This document shows positions 11,588-23,964 of a stretch of 64,000 nt of DNA, one piece after another. The DNA comes from Globodera rostochiensis (taxonomy: Eukaryota > Nematoda > Chromadorea > Rhabditida > Heteroderidae): positions 795,501-859,500 of the forward strand of contig JAEVLN010000001.1 in assembly GCA_018350325.1 (NCBI GenBank). Reading direction: 5' to 3'. The notes under the pieces are model-generated. The model had not been told where the DNA came from. It did no database searches and saw nothing but the letters and a program-made list of their open reading frames with translations. Position 1 is the first letter of the stretch, and each line of letters begins with the position of its first letter. Position numbers and translations under genes: made by a program.

Positions 11588-12296
11588 AAGTGCTGGCAAT
11601 GAAGTGTCCGGCACTGAAGTGTCCGGCACTGAAGTGTCCGGCACTGAAGTGTTCGGCACTGAAGTGTCCGGCACTGAAGTGTCAGGTACTGAAGTGTCCG
11701 GCACTGAAGTGTCAGGCACTGAAGTGTCCGGCACTGAAGTGTCCGGCACTGAAGTGTCCGGCACTGAAGTGTCCGGCACTGAAGTGTCTGGCACTGAAGT
11801 GTTCGGCACTGAAGTGTCCGGCACTGAAGTGTCAGGTACTGAAGTGTCCGGCACTGAAGTGTCAGGCACTGAAGTGTCCGGCACTGAAGTGTCAGGCACT
11901 GAAGTGTCAGGCACTGAAGTGTTCGGCACTGAAGTGTCCGGCACTGAAGTGTCAGGCAATGAAGTGTCCGGCACTGAAGTGTCAGGCACTGAAGTGTCCG
12001 GCACTGAAGTGTCAGGCACTGAAGTGTCAGGCACTGAAGTGTCCGGCACTGAAGTGTCAGGCACTGAAGTGTCCGGCACTGAAGTGTTCGGCACTGAAGT
12101 GTCCGGCACTGAAGTGTCAGGCACTGAAGTGTCAGGCACTGAAGTGTCCGGCACTGAAGTGTCAGGCACTGAAGTGTCCGGCACTGAAGTGTTCGGCACT
12201 GAAGTGTCCGGCACTGAAGTGTCAGGCACTGAAGTGTCCGGCACTGAAGTGTTCGGCACTGAAGTGTCCGGCACTGAAGTGTCAGGCACTGAAGTT
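11588..12296. repeat. 15-bp minisatellite, about 47 copies
   Basis: The unit GGCACTGAAGTGTCC is repeated about 47 times, with C/A/T variation at one position and a few other changes. Because 15 is a multiple of 3 and the unit has no stop, long frames are open on both strands; none is a convincing gene. The unit closely resembles the 15-bp phrase CGAAATGTCCAGTGT of the small inverted element at 23068-23150, so this may be an expanded transposon end. Confidence 0.95.
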
Positions 12297-12468
12297 CAAC
12301 CTTTTTGGCTTTCAACTTTTGTGCCTATTCCGACATTTTTACGAAATTCTCTTAAGAAAATGCTAATAAATCGAAAAATGTCTTAAACCACTATGATAAA
12401 ATTGCATTTTAATATTTAGTATGTAACTGCAAACATGCTTTTAGGTACATACATTGTTTTCTTTGAAT

Positions 12469-15400
12469 ATGATTACAAGTTCGCACAATTGGGATGAAGT
12501 GTCGATGGGAGGACAACAAAATGCCAACAAAGAAGGTGGACAACGTTGGGATGATGATGATGTGCCGTTGAGAGGACAACAGAATGCCAACAAAGAAGGT
12601 GGACAACGTTGGGATGATGATGATGTGCCGTTGAGAGGACAACAGAATGCCAACAAAGAAGATGTGTCGATGGGAGGACAACAAAATGCCAACAAAGAAG
12701 GTGGACAACGTTGGGATGATGATGATGTGCCGTTGAGAGGACAACAGAATGCCAACAAAGAAGGTGGACAACGTTGGGATGATGATGATGTGCCGTTGAG
12801 AGGACAACAAAATGCCAACAAAGAAGGTGGACAACGTTGGGATGATGATGATGTGCCGTTGAGAGGACAACAAAATGCCAACAAAGAAGGTGGACAACGT
12901 TGGGATGATGATGATGTGCCGTTGAGAGGACAACAGAATGCCAACAAAGAAGATGTGTCGATGGGAGGACAACAAAATGCCAACAAAGAAGGTGGACAAC
13001 GTTGGGATGATGATGATGTGCCGTTGAGAGGACAACAAAATGCCAACAAAGATTGCGAGCCAATGTGAGTGATAGCACGGCACGGAGCAGGTCAATATAA
13101 TTTCATTCAAATTTAGCGATCGATTTCTGTTGTCCGGAAACGGCCATCTCGGCAATTTGTACAACGTGCTTTCGGACAATTTTATCACATCCAATGATCT
13201 TGGATTCTTGCGCAAAAAGTTCATCAACACGCGCTCCCCGACAGAACAGAGCCTGCCATCACACGGGAATGAAATCATTGTGATTGATCACTTTGACAGA
13301 TTGGAGGAACGCACCAAAATGTTGGGGACAGAGCAAAAGGTCGTCGTTATCGTTGGATGGGGAGGGGGCGGGGGGATTGGGATTGAGACTCAAATGTCTC
13401 CTTTTGGGATTGAAATTCTCTTTATACGATCCCGGTTTTCAAAATTTACAAATCTTTGTTTATCCCGGAAATTGGAAATAAATTTTTGGTTTTGTGTTGT
13501 GAGAAATGCGTCTTTTTAGCTGAGTGTGATGAGTCGACTGGCCCGTCTTGACGATGTTTGCCCTCTTGGACAATTTCTTTGGGCGGCAAGTCAACAGGGA
13601 GGACAGAACAATTCATTTGGCATCATTCAAACTTCACCAAAAATGGTACCAAAAAAATTTTTTGCTTTTTGTAATCGCAAAATTTGATCAGACAATTTCG
13701 CTGAAACTGGATGAGCCGAAAGTGCGCAACTTCGTGCTGCAGCAGAATCCTCCGGAAGACGCCACTCATTTTGTCGGGTCGACTTGCTTTGGATCACTTG
13801 TCGCCGCAATTGTGACATTTGATCAACAAACTTTTGGCATGGAAAAGTTTGTTAAAATGGCCAAAAAGGTGCCAATCAAAAAAAAATGGAACAAAAATTT
13901 TTAAACAAATTATTTAAGCTTGCACAAAAGCATATTCGTGGCTATCCAATGACCCCTCCGGAAATTGACACTCTCAATTCTCTGAACAGCTCCGTCCGGG
14001 TCAGCGTGTTCGTGGACCCGTCCATTGGCTCCGGCGGAACTGATTTGGTGCTGTGTGGTGGCATTGTGTTCATTTTACTGATTGGTATTTCAGGAATTTT
14101 TGCATGGCCTCGACGTATTTGTGGAGTCAACCAAAAAGATTGGCTTTAGCCAGAGGTTAGGACATCCGATCAGTTTTTCGCTGATCCCACTTTACGCCAT
14201 TGACGGTGACAAATTGCCCACCTCCATAACTCCAATCGAAGGTGTTTTGTTCAAAATGTGTAATGATTTAATCTTTTATTATTTGGAGATTATGGTCTGG
14301 TGGAACGGATCAAGTCTTGTGCGCAATCTTTGGAACATTTTGAGTCAGCATTTCGAAAGAGCGACCAATCGCTAAACAAACACGCATTTATTTTAAAGTT
14401 GGAATTATTTTGAACTTATTAATCATTTTAATTAATTTTAATAATTAATGTATTTTAATTCAGCGTGCACCAATTTGACGAGATCAAACGAATATTCCAG
14501 CAATTTGAGGAGGACAAAGCCGCTATCGATGATATGCTGCAGAATTGCGTCATTAATTTGCGAATGGGCCAAGACGGGGAGGAAGCCGAACGTTCAACGG
14601 GAGAATTGGAGCGCGCTGTCGAACAATTTTTGGGCGAAGGGCGCAAGATGTTGGGACATTGTGATCAGATGTTGGAACAGGAACTCCAGCGAATGTTGAA
14701 GAACATGTCCCCTCCCTTGGAGCCCCACCGTATTTGGGAGACCGTGTCACTCAACAAGGCCCATCGGACTATCGTTGACTTGACTTACCCATTGGCATCC
14801 ATCTCGCAGAAAATCCAGGTAGAAGTGCCACTCAATATTTAGGTGTTTAATTGTTGTCCATATTTGCGCACTTTATAGGACAACCTTCTCCGCATCAAAG
14901 AACATGAAGAAGCCATCAGCAAAGGGGAACAGGAGCTGAACACCGGGCCCACCTTTGACACCGTCCAGTTCGTTCCTTTGGATCACCCGCGCAACGTTTG
15001 CACTTCGGTCAGCATTAAAATCGTTGTTGTTTCAGTGTTTGATTGAGGGTATTCCATCTCCTATTTAATGATTTTTGAAAATGATCTGATCCGATTGGGA
15101 CAGGGAAGGATGCATGGAAAGTAGAGCCCGGACTTGAGCTTTGAGTGTGACGAGATTCTCGAAAAATTTGATGATTTTTTCACTTTTGCATTTCGTGCCA
15201 CCGGAATTTCTCTAATGGTCGATTAACAATTTAAATTCCATTAAGGCCCGTTGCACCGAAGTGAAAAAGACTGCTGCAAGAGAAATCAAGCTGTACACAC
15301 AACACTGCCACGCGCACTGTGACGACGTGGAAAACGTTATTCCGGAGAATATGCCCGATGAGTCGCTGAAAAAATGCCGTGCATTTCAAGGGCAGGACAA

Positions 15401-17698
15401 ATGCCGGGTGGGTTTTTGAAGCGAATTTTTTCCTAAAAATTTGTCTGGTTCCATTCATTGAATGGAATAAAAAGGACGGCCCCGAACCGGTCTAACGGAA
15501 GAATCGTTCTAAACCAATTAACGAAAGAAATTGTGTTTCTTGTCAAGGAATGCGGCTGCGATTGGAGTGTGCACATGCACTACCGTTTTGATCAAGTGGT
15601 TGTGACAAATGAACTCGACGAGGCGAAGCGGCTGCTGGTCGCGGATAAACAAAACACGTTGTCCAAGTTGGAGTCATACCGGCTGAAGATGTTGAACGAG
15701 CGAGAGCTGATTTATTCTAAGGCATCATTTGCGACTTTTTTCGATTAAATCTTTGATCAATTATCGATCTTCGGTCTCAAATTCGATCTTATTTGTTAGA
15801 TCATAGGCGGACGATCAGGATGGTTAACGCGACTTCTGAAAAAACATTTCAGGCCGCTTTGTTTTGCTCCTTTCTGAAGATGTGGGCATTGAAGCCGTAC
15901 AACGACAGCATGGAGGAGTACATTTTGTTGTCCATCCAGGATGGGGAACGATTTGTTGCTGAAAGTGATAGAGAAGCGGATCGGAAGCTTCAAATGGAGA
16001 AACTTAAGGAACTCCGAGTCAGTTTTTGGGAGAATGGACTCAATTTAATTTTTTTGAATCGATGTTAAGGAATGGCTCAGTCTTTACAACGATCGGAAGA
16101 AGCTCATTGACACTGCAAATGCCACCATCTCCGCCGGGCCAAAAGTGATTAAGGCTGAGGACGTGACAGAATGTTTTGAGGAACTTTGCAAATTGCCGAT
16201 TTTTGGGCCAAGCATCAAGCAAATGTACGAAGTGGAACAGAAGACACGGGAAGACAATGCGAAGGAGTACAAGGAAGAGGAGGCCCGCACTGGTTTCATG
16301 CCGAAGCCGAGCAGAAACAAAATTCGTACGGGGAATTTTCTTGAACACGTTCATTTACCCCGCATTAATCAGGAAACTTTTATTCCAATTCTTTGTTAAG
16401 CGGGCAACCGGGTGGAGCAGTATCTGGAGCAGTGTCTGAACGAGCTGGAGCGTCAGAGCCCTATCAACTTTTTTGACAAATCGCGTAAGACGTCTCGTGT
16501 CTACGGAGCAAACACCAGTTAGATGAGGGTGGTGGCACTTTGGGCTTCTTAAAGCTTAAAATTGATGCTTCTGTTTTGAAATGGTGCTACGATATTTTAC
16601 TGTAACCCCTTGGCTTTTAAGCTCAACCCCATTCGTCTAATGCAAATCAATGGCCAAACTTTGACCGTCGTAATCTTTTTTTAATGTATTTTGGAGAGCA
16701 TTGGCGTATATATACCCTCAACCTTTTTTCAAAAAACGCTAAAAGTTTCAAAAAAAACTGCAGGAAGAATGCTAGGGCCCGGTTCTGTCTTCAACTTCGT
16801 TCAGCCGTCCCATGCACAACCGCCGCAGCAGCCCCAACAACAGCAGTTCGAGTCGTTCACATTCCACAGCAGCAGCACATCTCATTACAGTAACAATCGC
16901 TACAGTTAGGAAATTTTATTACTCTTCGTTAAGCAGGCAACCGGGGGGAGCAGTATCTGAACGAGCTGGAGCAGCAGAGCCTTCTCAACTTCTGTGCGAG
17001 GAAACAGAGAGAGAATGAGTTGTTGATTGAACAGGAAAGAATTGAGCAGCAAAAGCTTTGGCAACAACAACAGTATTACGGTAGAGTGAGGGTGATGGCA
17101 ATTTGGGCTCTCTTTTAAAATTCGTCCTTTTTTTGTAAAAATGGGTTACGATATTTTACTGTAAGCTTCTATTAAATTATGTTCTAAAAACAGACGCTCC
17201 ACTAACTAACTGTCAGAGAATATGCCGGCTTTTAAGCTCAACCCCATTCGTCTAATGCAAATCCATGGCAGTGCAAGGGCTCATTAGTGGAAACTGGCGA
17301 AAAACTCCATGGACAGAGTCGCTACGGAGCAAACACCAGTCAACTGGCGAGTGGAAGTGCCGGCTTTCGCCAACTGCCGGAGTCGACATCCATTGACTCA
17401 TTCTGTCGTAATCTTTTTTTATGCATTTTGGAGAGCATTGGCGTATACCCTCACCTTTTTCAAAAAACGCTAAAAGTTTCAAAAAAAATTTGCAGGAAGA
17501 ATTCCGTTGACCGCTGTCTACAACCGCGTTTGGCCGTCCTCTGCACAACCGCCGCAGCAGCAGCAGTTCGAGTCGTTCTCCTCATTTGGCAGCAGCAGCA
17601 CATCTCGTTCCAATAACAATCGCTTCAATGGCCGAACTCCTTCAAATGGCAACCAAAACCAAAGCCGTTTTGGTCATCGACCGATGGAACGTCAGTGA
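12469..17698 (+). pseudogene. Family copy A: stonustoxin-like gene lacking its N-terminal domain and GTPase
   Basis: The exon 1 frame starts MITSS, as in copy D, then jumps directly into 21-residue repeats ending GQQNANKE. About 165 codons present in copies B and D are missing. Exon 1 ends at 13064 (GTGAGT) and exon 2 starts at 13117. Stonustoxin-like exons follow to about 14390, then the exon beginning at 14465. Near 14675 the reading frame passes straight from the sequence before the GTPase to the sequence after it. This skips what corresponds to 29742-31825 of copy B, including the whole P-loop domain, and keeps frame. The Cys/His-rich exons run 14878-16335. The Gln-rich 3' end is duplicated, at about 16760-16910 and 17490-17698, and an earlier in-frame stop lies near 16519. 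It could be a shortened expressed gene, but I favour a pseudogene. Confidence 0.6.
12500..13055 (+). repeat. 63-bp coding repeats in exon 1 of copy A
   Basis: Eight to nine repeats encode GQRWDDDDVPLRGQQNANKE-like units of 21 residues. Two shorter units lack the RWDDDD part. Homologous but diverged arrays occur in copy B (27590-28000) and copy C (22100-22400). The array is acidic and low in hydrophobic residues, so it is probably disordered. Confidence 0.9.
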
Positions 17699-18240
17699 TG
17701 GGCAATTGAACGAATGGAAGTGTCGGGAACATAAGAATATGTGTGCGTTTTATGCTTTTGACAATTGACAATATTTGTTGTTACCTCTCGGAATTTTTAA
17801 TTATTTTTGTTCTCTCAGTAAGAAATTTGACTCCTCATTTTATGTTTTTGTTTTCGAAGGCTTTTGCTTTAAAATTTTATTTGTTTTTGGATAAATTTGT
17901 TTTCACTTTTTTCATAAATCTGCGACCTTTAGGTGTCCATTATCTTTGAAAAGAAGTTACACCAAAAATTTAAATTTTTTAAAAAGAAACAAAAAATGCG
18001 GCGACAGTGAAAACAAAAACAAAAAGTTGCTCTAACAAATAAGTGGTGCTATTTTAATGTTTAGCGCATTTTCTGTTGTCTTTTTCAAATTTGATTTTGT
18101 GGCCCCAAAACAGCAAATGTTTTGATTGGAGTTCGGACTTGAGGACCGATTGAGAATCCGGCAACCCTCGGGAATTGCGGCAATTGGAGTTTTGAATCTG
18201 AATCAGAATTTTGTACTCGCCTACCCTACCGCAAACTCAC
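17699..18240 (+). repeat. 3'-flank segment shared by all family copies
   Basis: This is non-coding. The stretch after the stop codon (GGAATTTTTAATTATTTTTG, then TTTGACTCCTCATTTTATG and onward) recurs downstream of B (34359-34620), C (about 20450-20610, minus) and D (about 23920-24075, minus), and in part at 36455-36575. The duplications therefore took 3' flanking DNA along with the genes. Confidence 0.75.
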
Positions 18241-19330
18241 TTAAAAGCTCTCAGTTGGAGTTGGCGAATCCGGGCGTTGGCGTTGAGCCAACTCGGCGAG
18301 TTCATCGGCCATCTCAGCGATGGGCCAAACTAAAGTCGGCGACACGTGGCCTGAAAGAGTCATATTTCGACATTTACACGCTTTGTCGTGCTATTAGAAA
18401 AAAACTAAAAGTTACGTATTGTTAATCAAAGCAGAAACCGCCATTCCCCACTTCCCATCAAAATCTACCTTTTTTTGGGTAATTTTTCAAGAATTTAAAG
18501 TAAAAAGAATGAAGTTTGAATCCATTTTGAGATGTGAGCAAAATATATAAACAAATAGACGCAAATTTTGTTTTGAAAATACTTAAAAAAACCGGGAAAG
18601 CTCCGCGCAAAACATTTCCCCATTTCTTGCCTTTGTCTGCTGTCAGGTCACTGTCGGTAGAGTTGGGCGAACTTGTTGTCATATGTACTGTATTTGTTTA
18701 AAAAAAAAAAGCGATGCCAAAATATCTTAAGAGCATCAATTTTAGTTTTGGTCATTTATTGTTAGGGATATTTGAATTGAATCACACATTCATGCCGGCT
18801 AATGAACAATCAAAATATATGTATACGTACCCAGGGGGGGGGGGCGGGGGCCCCTAAGTTCATATCTTGAAAAAACAGAGCCCCTCATTTTCTGGATTTG
18901 ACAAAGGCCTGGACCTGAATTTCCTGGACAAAAAATCCAGGGCCGTAGCAAAGTCGAGGGGTGCGCTTTTTCGGCTTTTATTGCATCTCCAGCAGGAATG
19001 CCATGTTTAGTTATAAACATTTCAAAAACAAATCAGAGAATGTGAACAATTTGGAACACTTATAGTTAGGTACATTAGGTCAATTTGCTTATGGCGTAAA
19101 GCATTTTGTGTTTAGCAGATTAATTATTCATAAATGAATGGGGAGAAATGGAAAATGTACCGCAACCTTTTAGGTAAATGCAAATCTTCTGCTGAATGGT
19201 AATGTGATGGATATGTGACCCATTAGCCTTTTCTGACATTTATTTACAAATAAAGATGGACAAATTCCAGCAATCATTTGAAAATGTTGGGCAAAACGCT
19301 GACCCAGAAAAAGATGACGGACGATTGGCG
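18240..19330 (+). repeat. Segment inverted relative to 25560-26690, contains R1 copy 2
   Basis: It matches the reverse complement of about 25560-26690 over most of its length, including TTGGCGAATCCGGGCGTTGG, a G-rich tract at 18834-18851 and repeat R1. The two copies are arms of a large imperfect inverted duplication whose centre lies near the element at 19613-20430. Confidence 0.75.
18458..18682 (-). pseudogene. N-terminal exon fragment, MTTSSPNS type
   Basis: On the minus strand, an ATG at 18680-18682 opens a 74-codon frame whose first 24 residues (MTTSSPNSTDSDLTADKGKK and onward) are conserved in the inverted copy at 26265 (+). The start resembles MITSSPN of copy D exon 1, so this may be a diverged first exon of the same family. 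After the conserved start the two copies differ, which suggests that only the beginning is, or was, coding. No known domain is seen. Confidence 0.35.
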
Positions 19331-19402
19331 ATGGAACAGAACAGGACGGCCGACATGTACAATCTGCTGGTGATGTTCTTCATCATCTCCACCCGATCTT
19401 AA
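19256..19402 (+). CDS. Small conserved ORF, 48 codons, unknown
   Basis: ATG at 19256 opens a 48-residue frame starting MDKFQQSFENVGQNADPE and ending at TAA 19400-19402. The first 18 codons recur at 11269 (+) and, less exactly, inside the minus-strand R1 copies. In those copies a G or C run breaks the frame. It might be a first exon carried within repeat R1 or simply repeat sequence. There is no signal peptide and no recognisable domain. Confidence 0.25.
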   Translation: MDKFQQSFENVGQNADPEKDDGRLAMEQNRTADMYNLLVMFFIISTRS

Positions 19403-19612
19403 CAGAATTTCTTAATGAATCTAACCGTCGTTAACCATTATTTTTAATGAGAATGAGACCAACAGAGCAGTGTGGCACATTGGGTAAACTTGATCAAAAC
19501 AAGAGCACGGACCGATCAAGATACTCGATCGAAATCTCGACGAGATTCTCTCAATCGGTTCTCAAGTCCGAACGAACTCCAATCATTCAAATTTAAAAGG
19601 AACATTTGAATT

Positions 19613-20430
19613 GGTGGCACGACTTTTCGTCTATGGACTCTTCGTCAACGACTTTTCGTCATTAGACTATTCGTCAACGGACTCTTCGTCAACGACATTT
19701 CGTCAATAAGAAAGATTTAAAAAAACAACAAATTTTAATTAAGTTTAAGCCACCACAATTTACTTGTCGCACAAAAAAAATTTTTAAGAAAGCAATTCTG
19801 AGAAGTACTCGGGGGTTATTGAGGTTGCTGATCACGAATATGACAACAGATTTATCACATGACATCATCTGATTATGATTTCAACATTTGATTTTTTGAA
19901 AAAATTTTAAAAATGCAACAAAGGTTATTACAACAAAACAGCAAGTACTGATCGAAGAATTGTGCTTTTCGGATGATTTTAACCGTGTTTTTGAAGGCTA
20001 AAATTGATTTCTGAAAAATTTTTGAAAATTTTATAAAACCTTTGAATTCGGGTTCGGAGTTCGAAATTGGTCAATGAAGGTCAGAAGAACGGAGGACGAT
20101 TCGTTTTTGGCCAATTCGTTTTTGACCCGATTCGTTTTTTTTTTGGGATGATTCGTTTTTATTAGGAAACAAGCATTTTTGAGCGGAATTTTAAGGTTTT
20201 TGCAATTCTGAGAAGTGCACGGGGGTTATCTAGGCCGCTAATCACGAATATGACATCAGATTTTAAGACATTATCTAATCTAGAACAACATGTATGGAGG
20301 TCAGAATCGGCTTCTTCGCGCCTAATAACCCTAGACTTGAAAATTTGGTGTTGGCTTAAATTTAATTAAAATTTGTTATTTTGACGAAATGTCGTTGAGG
20401 AATAGTCCAATGACGAAAAGTCATGGAACC
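19613..20430. mobile_element. MULE-like element with 15-bp phrase ends, TTTGAATT duplication
   Basis: The ends match imperfectly inverted (GGTGGCACGACTTTTCGTC against GGTTCCATGACTTTTCGTC), with an 8-bp direct repeat TTTGAATT at 19605-19612 and 20431-20438. The related flank of copy D near 23905-23920 reads straight through TTTGAATTTGT, giving a paralogous empty site. The left end repeats a 15-bp phrase of the type GACTCTTCGTCAACG. A second 15-bp phrase, GATTCGTTTTTGGCC, occurs at about 20098-20130. About 85 bases at 19790-19875 are directly repeated at 20208-20290. No transposase is visible. The 8-bp duplication fits Mutator-like elements. Confidence 0.75.
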
Positions 20431-20644
20431 TTTGAATTTGTTGGGTAACTTTCTTTTCAAAAGATAATGGACAGCAAGCTAAAGGTCGCAGATTTATGCA
20501 AAAAGTGAAAATTTATCCAAAAGCAAATAAAGTTTGAAAGAAAAAGTCTTCGAAAATAAAAACATAAAATGAGAAGTCAATTCTTACCGAGAACAAAAAT
20601 AATTGAAAATTCCGAGAGGTAAGAAAAATATTGTCAATTGTCCG

Positions 20645-22458
20645 TCACTGGCGTTCCATCGGTCGCTGACCAAAGCGGCTTTGGTTTTGGTTGCCATTTG
20701 AAGGAGTTCGGCCATTGAAGCGATTGTTGCTGAAACGGGAGGTGCTGCTGCTGTCGGATGAGAAGAACGACTCGAACTTCTGTTGTTGGGGCTGCTGCGG
20801 CGGTTGTGAAGAGGACGGCCGAGCGAAGTTGTAGAAACAACCGTAGTTGTTAAAAGAACCGAAGTTATAGAAACAACCGTAGTTGTTAAAAGAACCGAAG
20901 TTATAGAAACAACCGTAGTTGTTAAAAGAACCGAAGTTATAGAAACAACTGACCACCGGAATTCTTCCTGCAATTTTTTTTTTTGAAACTTTTAGCGTTT
21001 TTTGAAGAAAGGTTGAGGGTATATATACGCCAATGCTCTCAAAAATCCATAAAAAAAGGATTACGACGGTCAAAGTTTGGCCATTGATTTGCATTAGACG
21101 AATGGGATTGAGCTTAAAGCCAAGGGGTTACAGTAAAATATGGTAGCCCCATTTTAAAACAGAAGCATCAATTTTAAGCTTTAAGAAGCTCAAATTGCCA
21201 CCACCCTCATCTACCGTAATACTGTTGTTGTTGTTGCCACTGCTTTTGCTGTTCAATTCTTTCCTGTTCCATCAACAACTCATTTTCTCTCTGTTTCTTT
21301 GCATAGGAGTTGAGAAGGCTCTGCTGCTCCAGGTCGTTCAGATACTGCTCCCCCCGGTTGCCCGCTAAACGAAGAATCAGAATAAAAGTTCCTAACAAAT
21401 ATCCTGATTAATGCGGGGTAAATGAACGTGTTCAAGAAAATTCCCCGTACGAATTTTGTTTCTGCTCGGCTTCGGCATGAACCCAGTGCCGGCCTCCTCT
21501 TCCTTGTACTCCTTCGCATTGTCTTTCCGTGTCTTCTGTTCCACTTTGTACATTTGCTTGATGATTGGTCCAAAAATCGGCAATTTGCAAAGTTCCTCAA
21601 AACATTCTGTCACATCCTCAGCCTTAATCACTTTTGGCCCGGCGGAGATGGTGGCATTTGCAATTTCAATGAGCTTTTTTCGCTCGTTGTAAAGACTGAG
21701 CAATTCCTTAACATCGATTCAAAACAATTAAATTGAGTCCATTCTCCTAAAAACTGACTTCGAGTCCCTTAAGTTTCTCCATTTGAAGCTTCCGATCAGC
21801 TTCCCTATCACTTTTAACAACAAGTCGTTCCGCGTCCTGGATGGACAACAAAATGTACTCCTCGATGCTGTCGTTGTACGGCTTCAGTGCTTTCTGTTCT
21901 GTGGGGGAGCGCGTGTTGGACTTTTTGTGCATGAATCCAAGCTCATTGGAAGTGACCGAATGCACGTTGTGCAAATTGCCAAGATGGCCCTTTCCGGACA
22001 CATGAAATCGATCGCTAAATTTGAATGAAATTATATTGACCTGCTCCGTGTCGTGCTACCACTCACATTGGTTCCCAATCATAGTCGGCATTCTGTTCTT
22101 CATTCATTAGCACATCTTCATCATCCCAACGACGCCCACCTTCTTCGTTGGCATTTTGTTGTCCTCTCAACGGCCCATCTTCATCATCCCAACGACGTCC
22201 AACTGCTTTGTTGGCATTCTGTTGTCCTCTCAACGGCCCATCTTCATCATCCCAACGACGTCCAACTGCTTTGTTGGCATTTTGTTGTCCTCTCAACGGC
22301 ACATCTTCATCATCCCAACGACGCCCACCTTCTTCGTTGGCATTTTGTTGTCCTCTCAACGGCCCATCTTCATCAGCCCAACGAACAGTTTTTCTTGCGC
22401 CCACAATGCGGCTGGCGCTGTTGTTGTCCAATTTCGGGTGAAGCGGTACTTTGTACAT
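20645..22458 (-). pseudogene. Family copy C: internally deleted, minus strand
   Basis: On the minus strand, exon 1 is truncated at its 5' side and begins within the conserved YKV region. It keeps four 21-residue repeats. Exon 2 (about 22010 down to 21893) fuses in frame with the exon that in copy B starts near 33009. The P-loop, Cys-rich and most stonustoxin-like exons are therefore gone, equal to about 4.7 kb of copy B. Downstream exons follow at about 21392-21703 and 21207-21365. The Gln-rich terminal exon stops at 20645. That exon contains three 12-residue repeats of GSFNNYGCFYNF type. It could still be transcribed, but it lacks the usual first exon. Confidence 0.6.
20834..20945 (-). repeat. 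36-bp coding repeat, three copies, in the last exon of copy C
   Basis: Three near-identical 36-bp units (GAAACAACCGTAGTTGTTAA and onward, as read on the + strand) encode GCFYNFGSFNNY in the tail. Copies A and B have a single VYNF-type unit at this place, so the expansion is specific to copy C. Confidence 0.85.
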
Positions 22459-22639
22459 TCGAAAGCTGTTGAAGAGCAGAAGCTATTGTTAAACTAAAGT
22501 TTCGATTGGACAAATATCAAAAAAGTTAGACAAAAAACTTTAAAATCCCCGATTTTTGGGGTATTCTGCCTTTATCTTTTTTGAAAAGTTTGATTGGACG
22601 CATAAACTGAAGTAGAGTCGTTGTTCTTAGGGACTCTTT

Positions 22640-23060
22640 TTGTTGGATTAGGGGGGGGGGGGGGTGAAGATGAACATCACCAGAGATTGTACACATCGGC
22701 CGTCATCATTTTCTGGGTCAGCGTTTTGCCCAAAATTTTCAAATGATTGCTGGAAGCTGAATTTTCCCATCTTTATTAGTAAACTGTCAGAAAAGGCTAA
22801 GGGATCACATATCCATCATATTACCAGCAGCAGAAGATTTGCATTTAAAAGGTTGCCGAACATTTTCAATTTCTCCCCATTCATTTATGAATAATTAATC
22901 TGCTGAACACAAATGCTTTAGCTCCATAAACAAATTGACCTATGTGTGTACCCATTAGTGTTCCAAATTGTTCACATTCTCTGATTTGTTCTTGAGATGT
23001 TTATAACTAAACATGGCATTCCTGCTGGAGATGCAATAAAAGCCGAAAAGGCGGCTACAG
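22640..23060 (-). repeat. Dispersed repeat R1, copy 3
   Basis: This is the reverse complement of the R1 segment, with a G run at 22650-22663. It lies upstream of truncated copy C, in the same relation that R1 has to copies A and D. This supports an origin by segmental duplication. Confidence 0.7.
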
Positions 23061-23067
23061 GTCTTTT

Positions 23068-23150
23068 CGACACTGGACATTTCGACAACTTTTAAAACTC
23101 AATGTGAAATGTCCAGTGCCGAAACGTCCAGTGTCGAAATGTCCTGCAAC
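23068..23150. mobile_element. Short fold-back element built of 15-bp phrases
   Basis: The left arm starts CAGGTCTTTTCGACACTGGA. The right arm, read in reverse complement, starts CAGGACATTTCGACACTGGA. The right arm is three to four tandem 15-bp phrases of type CGAAATGTCCAGTGT. Total length is about 83 bases, and no clear target duplication was found. The phrase is a near match to the unit of the 11588-12296 array. Confidence 0.6.
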
Positions 23151-23700
23151 GGAAAAGGCGCCTCCCTTGACCTTTGTTAGGATGCATTTTATTTTTAGCA
23201 ATTTATTTTTGGGTTTTTATTTCATTGAAATTTCTAAGGAATAAGCATCATTAAAATTTTACCCGACGGCGCCTATTATAGGCACCGACCGCCTTGATCT
23301 TTAGCCGCCGGCTGGACACGGACTTTTTTTCTTTGGCTTGGCCCCTCCCCTAAAATTTTTTCTGGCTACGGCCCTGACCCAGGCATCCACGGCCCTGGAT
23401 TTTTTGTCCAGGAAATTCAATCGGCCTTCGTCAACCCGTGTCCAGACATTTGCGGTCCGACTTTTGCGGCCATAATGTGAAGGAATTTCATGCCCCATTT
23501 TCGGACATTTGCGGCCTCAGCCAAAATAAGACATTTGCGGTCAACCATTTCTTCAAAATTCAAAAACATTAATTAAACATATTATTCCTTGACTCTTGCT
23601 TCACACTATGATTGGAAAATAGGACTAATAATGGCATAATTTAAAAAGATTTATCACTGCACTAAAATTGGAAGAGGAATACTAGATACGGGGCTTTTCG
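23150..23700. other. Dispersed repeat debris with GC-rich core and ATTTGCGG phrases
   Basis: It holds a GC-rich core copy (23265-23290, GGCGCCTATTATAGGCACCG) and a reversed copy of the 10910-10990 segment (23300-23400). A set of phrases such as GACATTTGCGGTCC, GACTTTTGCGGCC and GGACATTTGCGGCC lies at 23440-23550. These resemble the tandem end-phrases of the MULE-like elements. No gene is seen. Confidence 0.55.
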
Positions 23701-23964
23701 AGATTCTCGATCAGTCCTCAAGTCCAAGACTCCAATCAAAACATGTGCTATGGTGCTTTTCGGTTTTGGGGGGCCACAAAATCAAATTTAAAAAAGACAA
23801 CAGAAAATGCGCTAAACATTGAAATAACGCGGGCAAACTACTTAAGTGGCATAGAAGTATGTTTTCAGTGTCGCCACGTTTTTTGTTTCATTTTAAAACA
23901 AATTTGAATTTGTCGGTGTAACTTTCTTTCCAAAAGATAATGGACAGCCAAAGACAATAAAAGG

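Noticed and set aside
11556..12386. 276-codon frame of GTEVS repeats
   Set aside because: The 15-bp unit has no stop in most frames, so several frames on both strands are equally open. There is no start context or non-repeat domain.
12409..13278. Long minus-strand frames opposite copies A and B exon 1 (also 27307-28246)
   Set aside because: They are shadows of the 63-bp coding repeats. The plus-strand frame continues through conserved splice sites into homologous exons.
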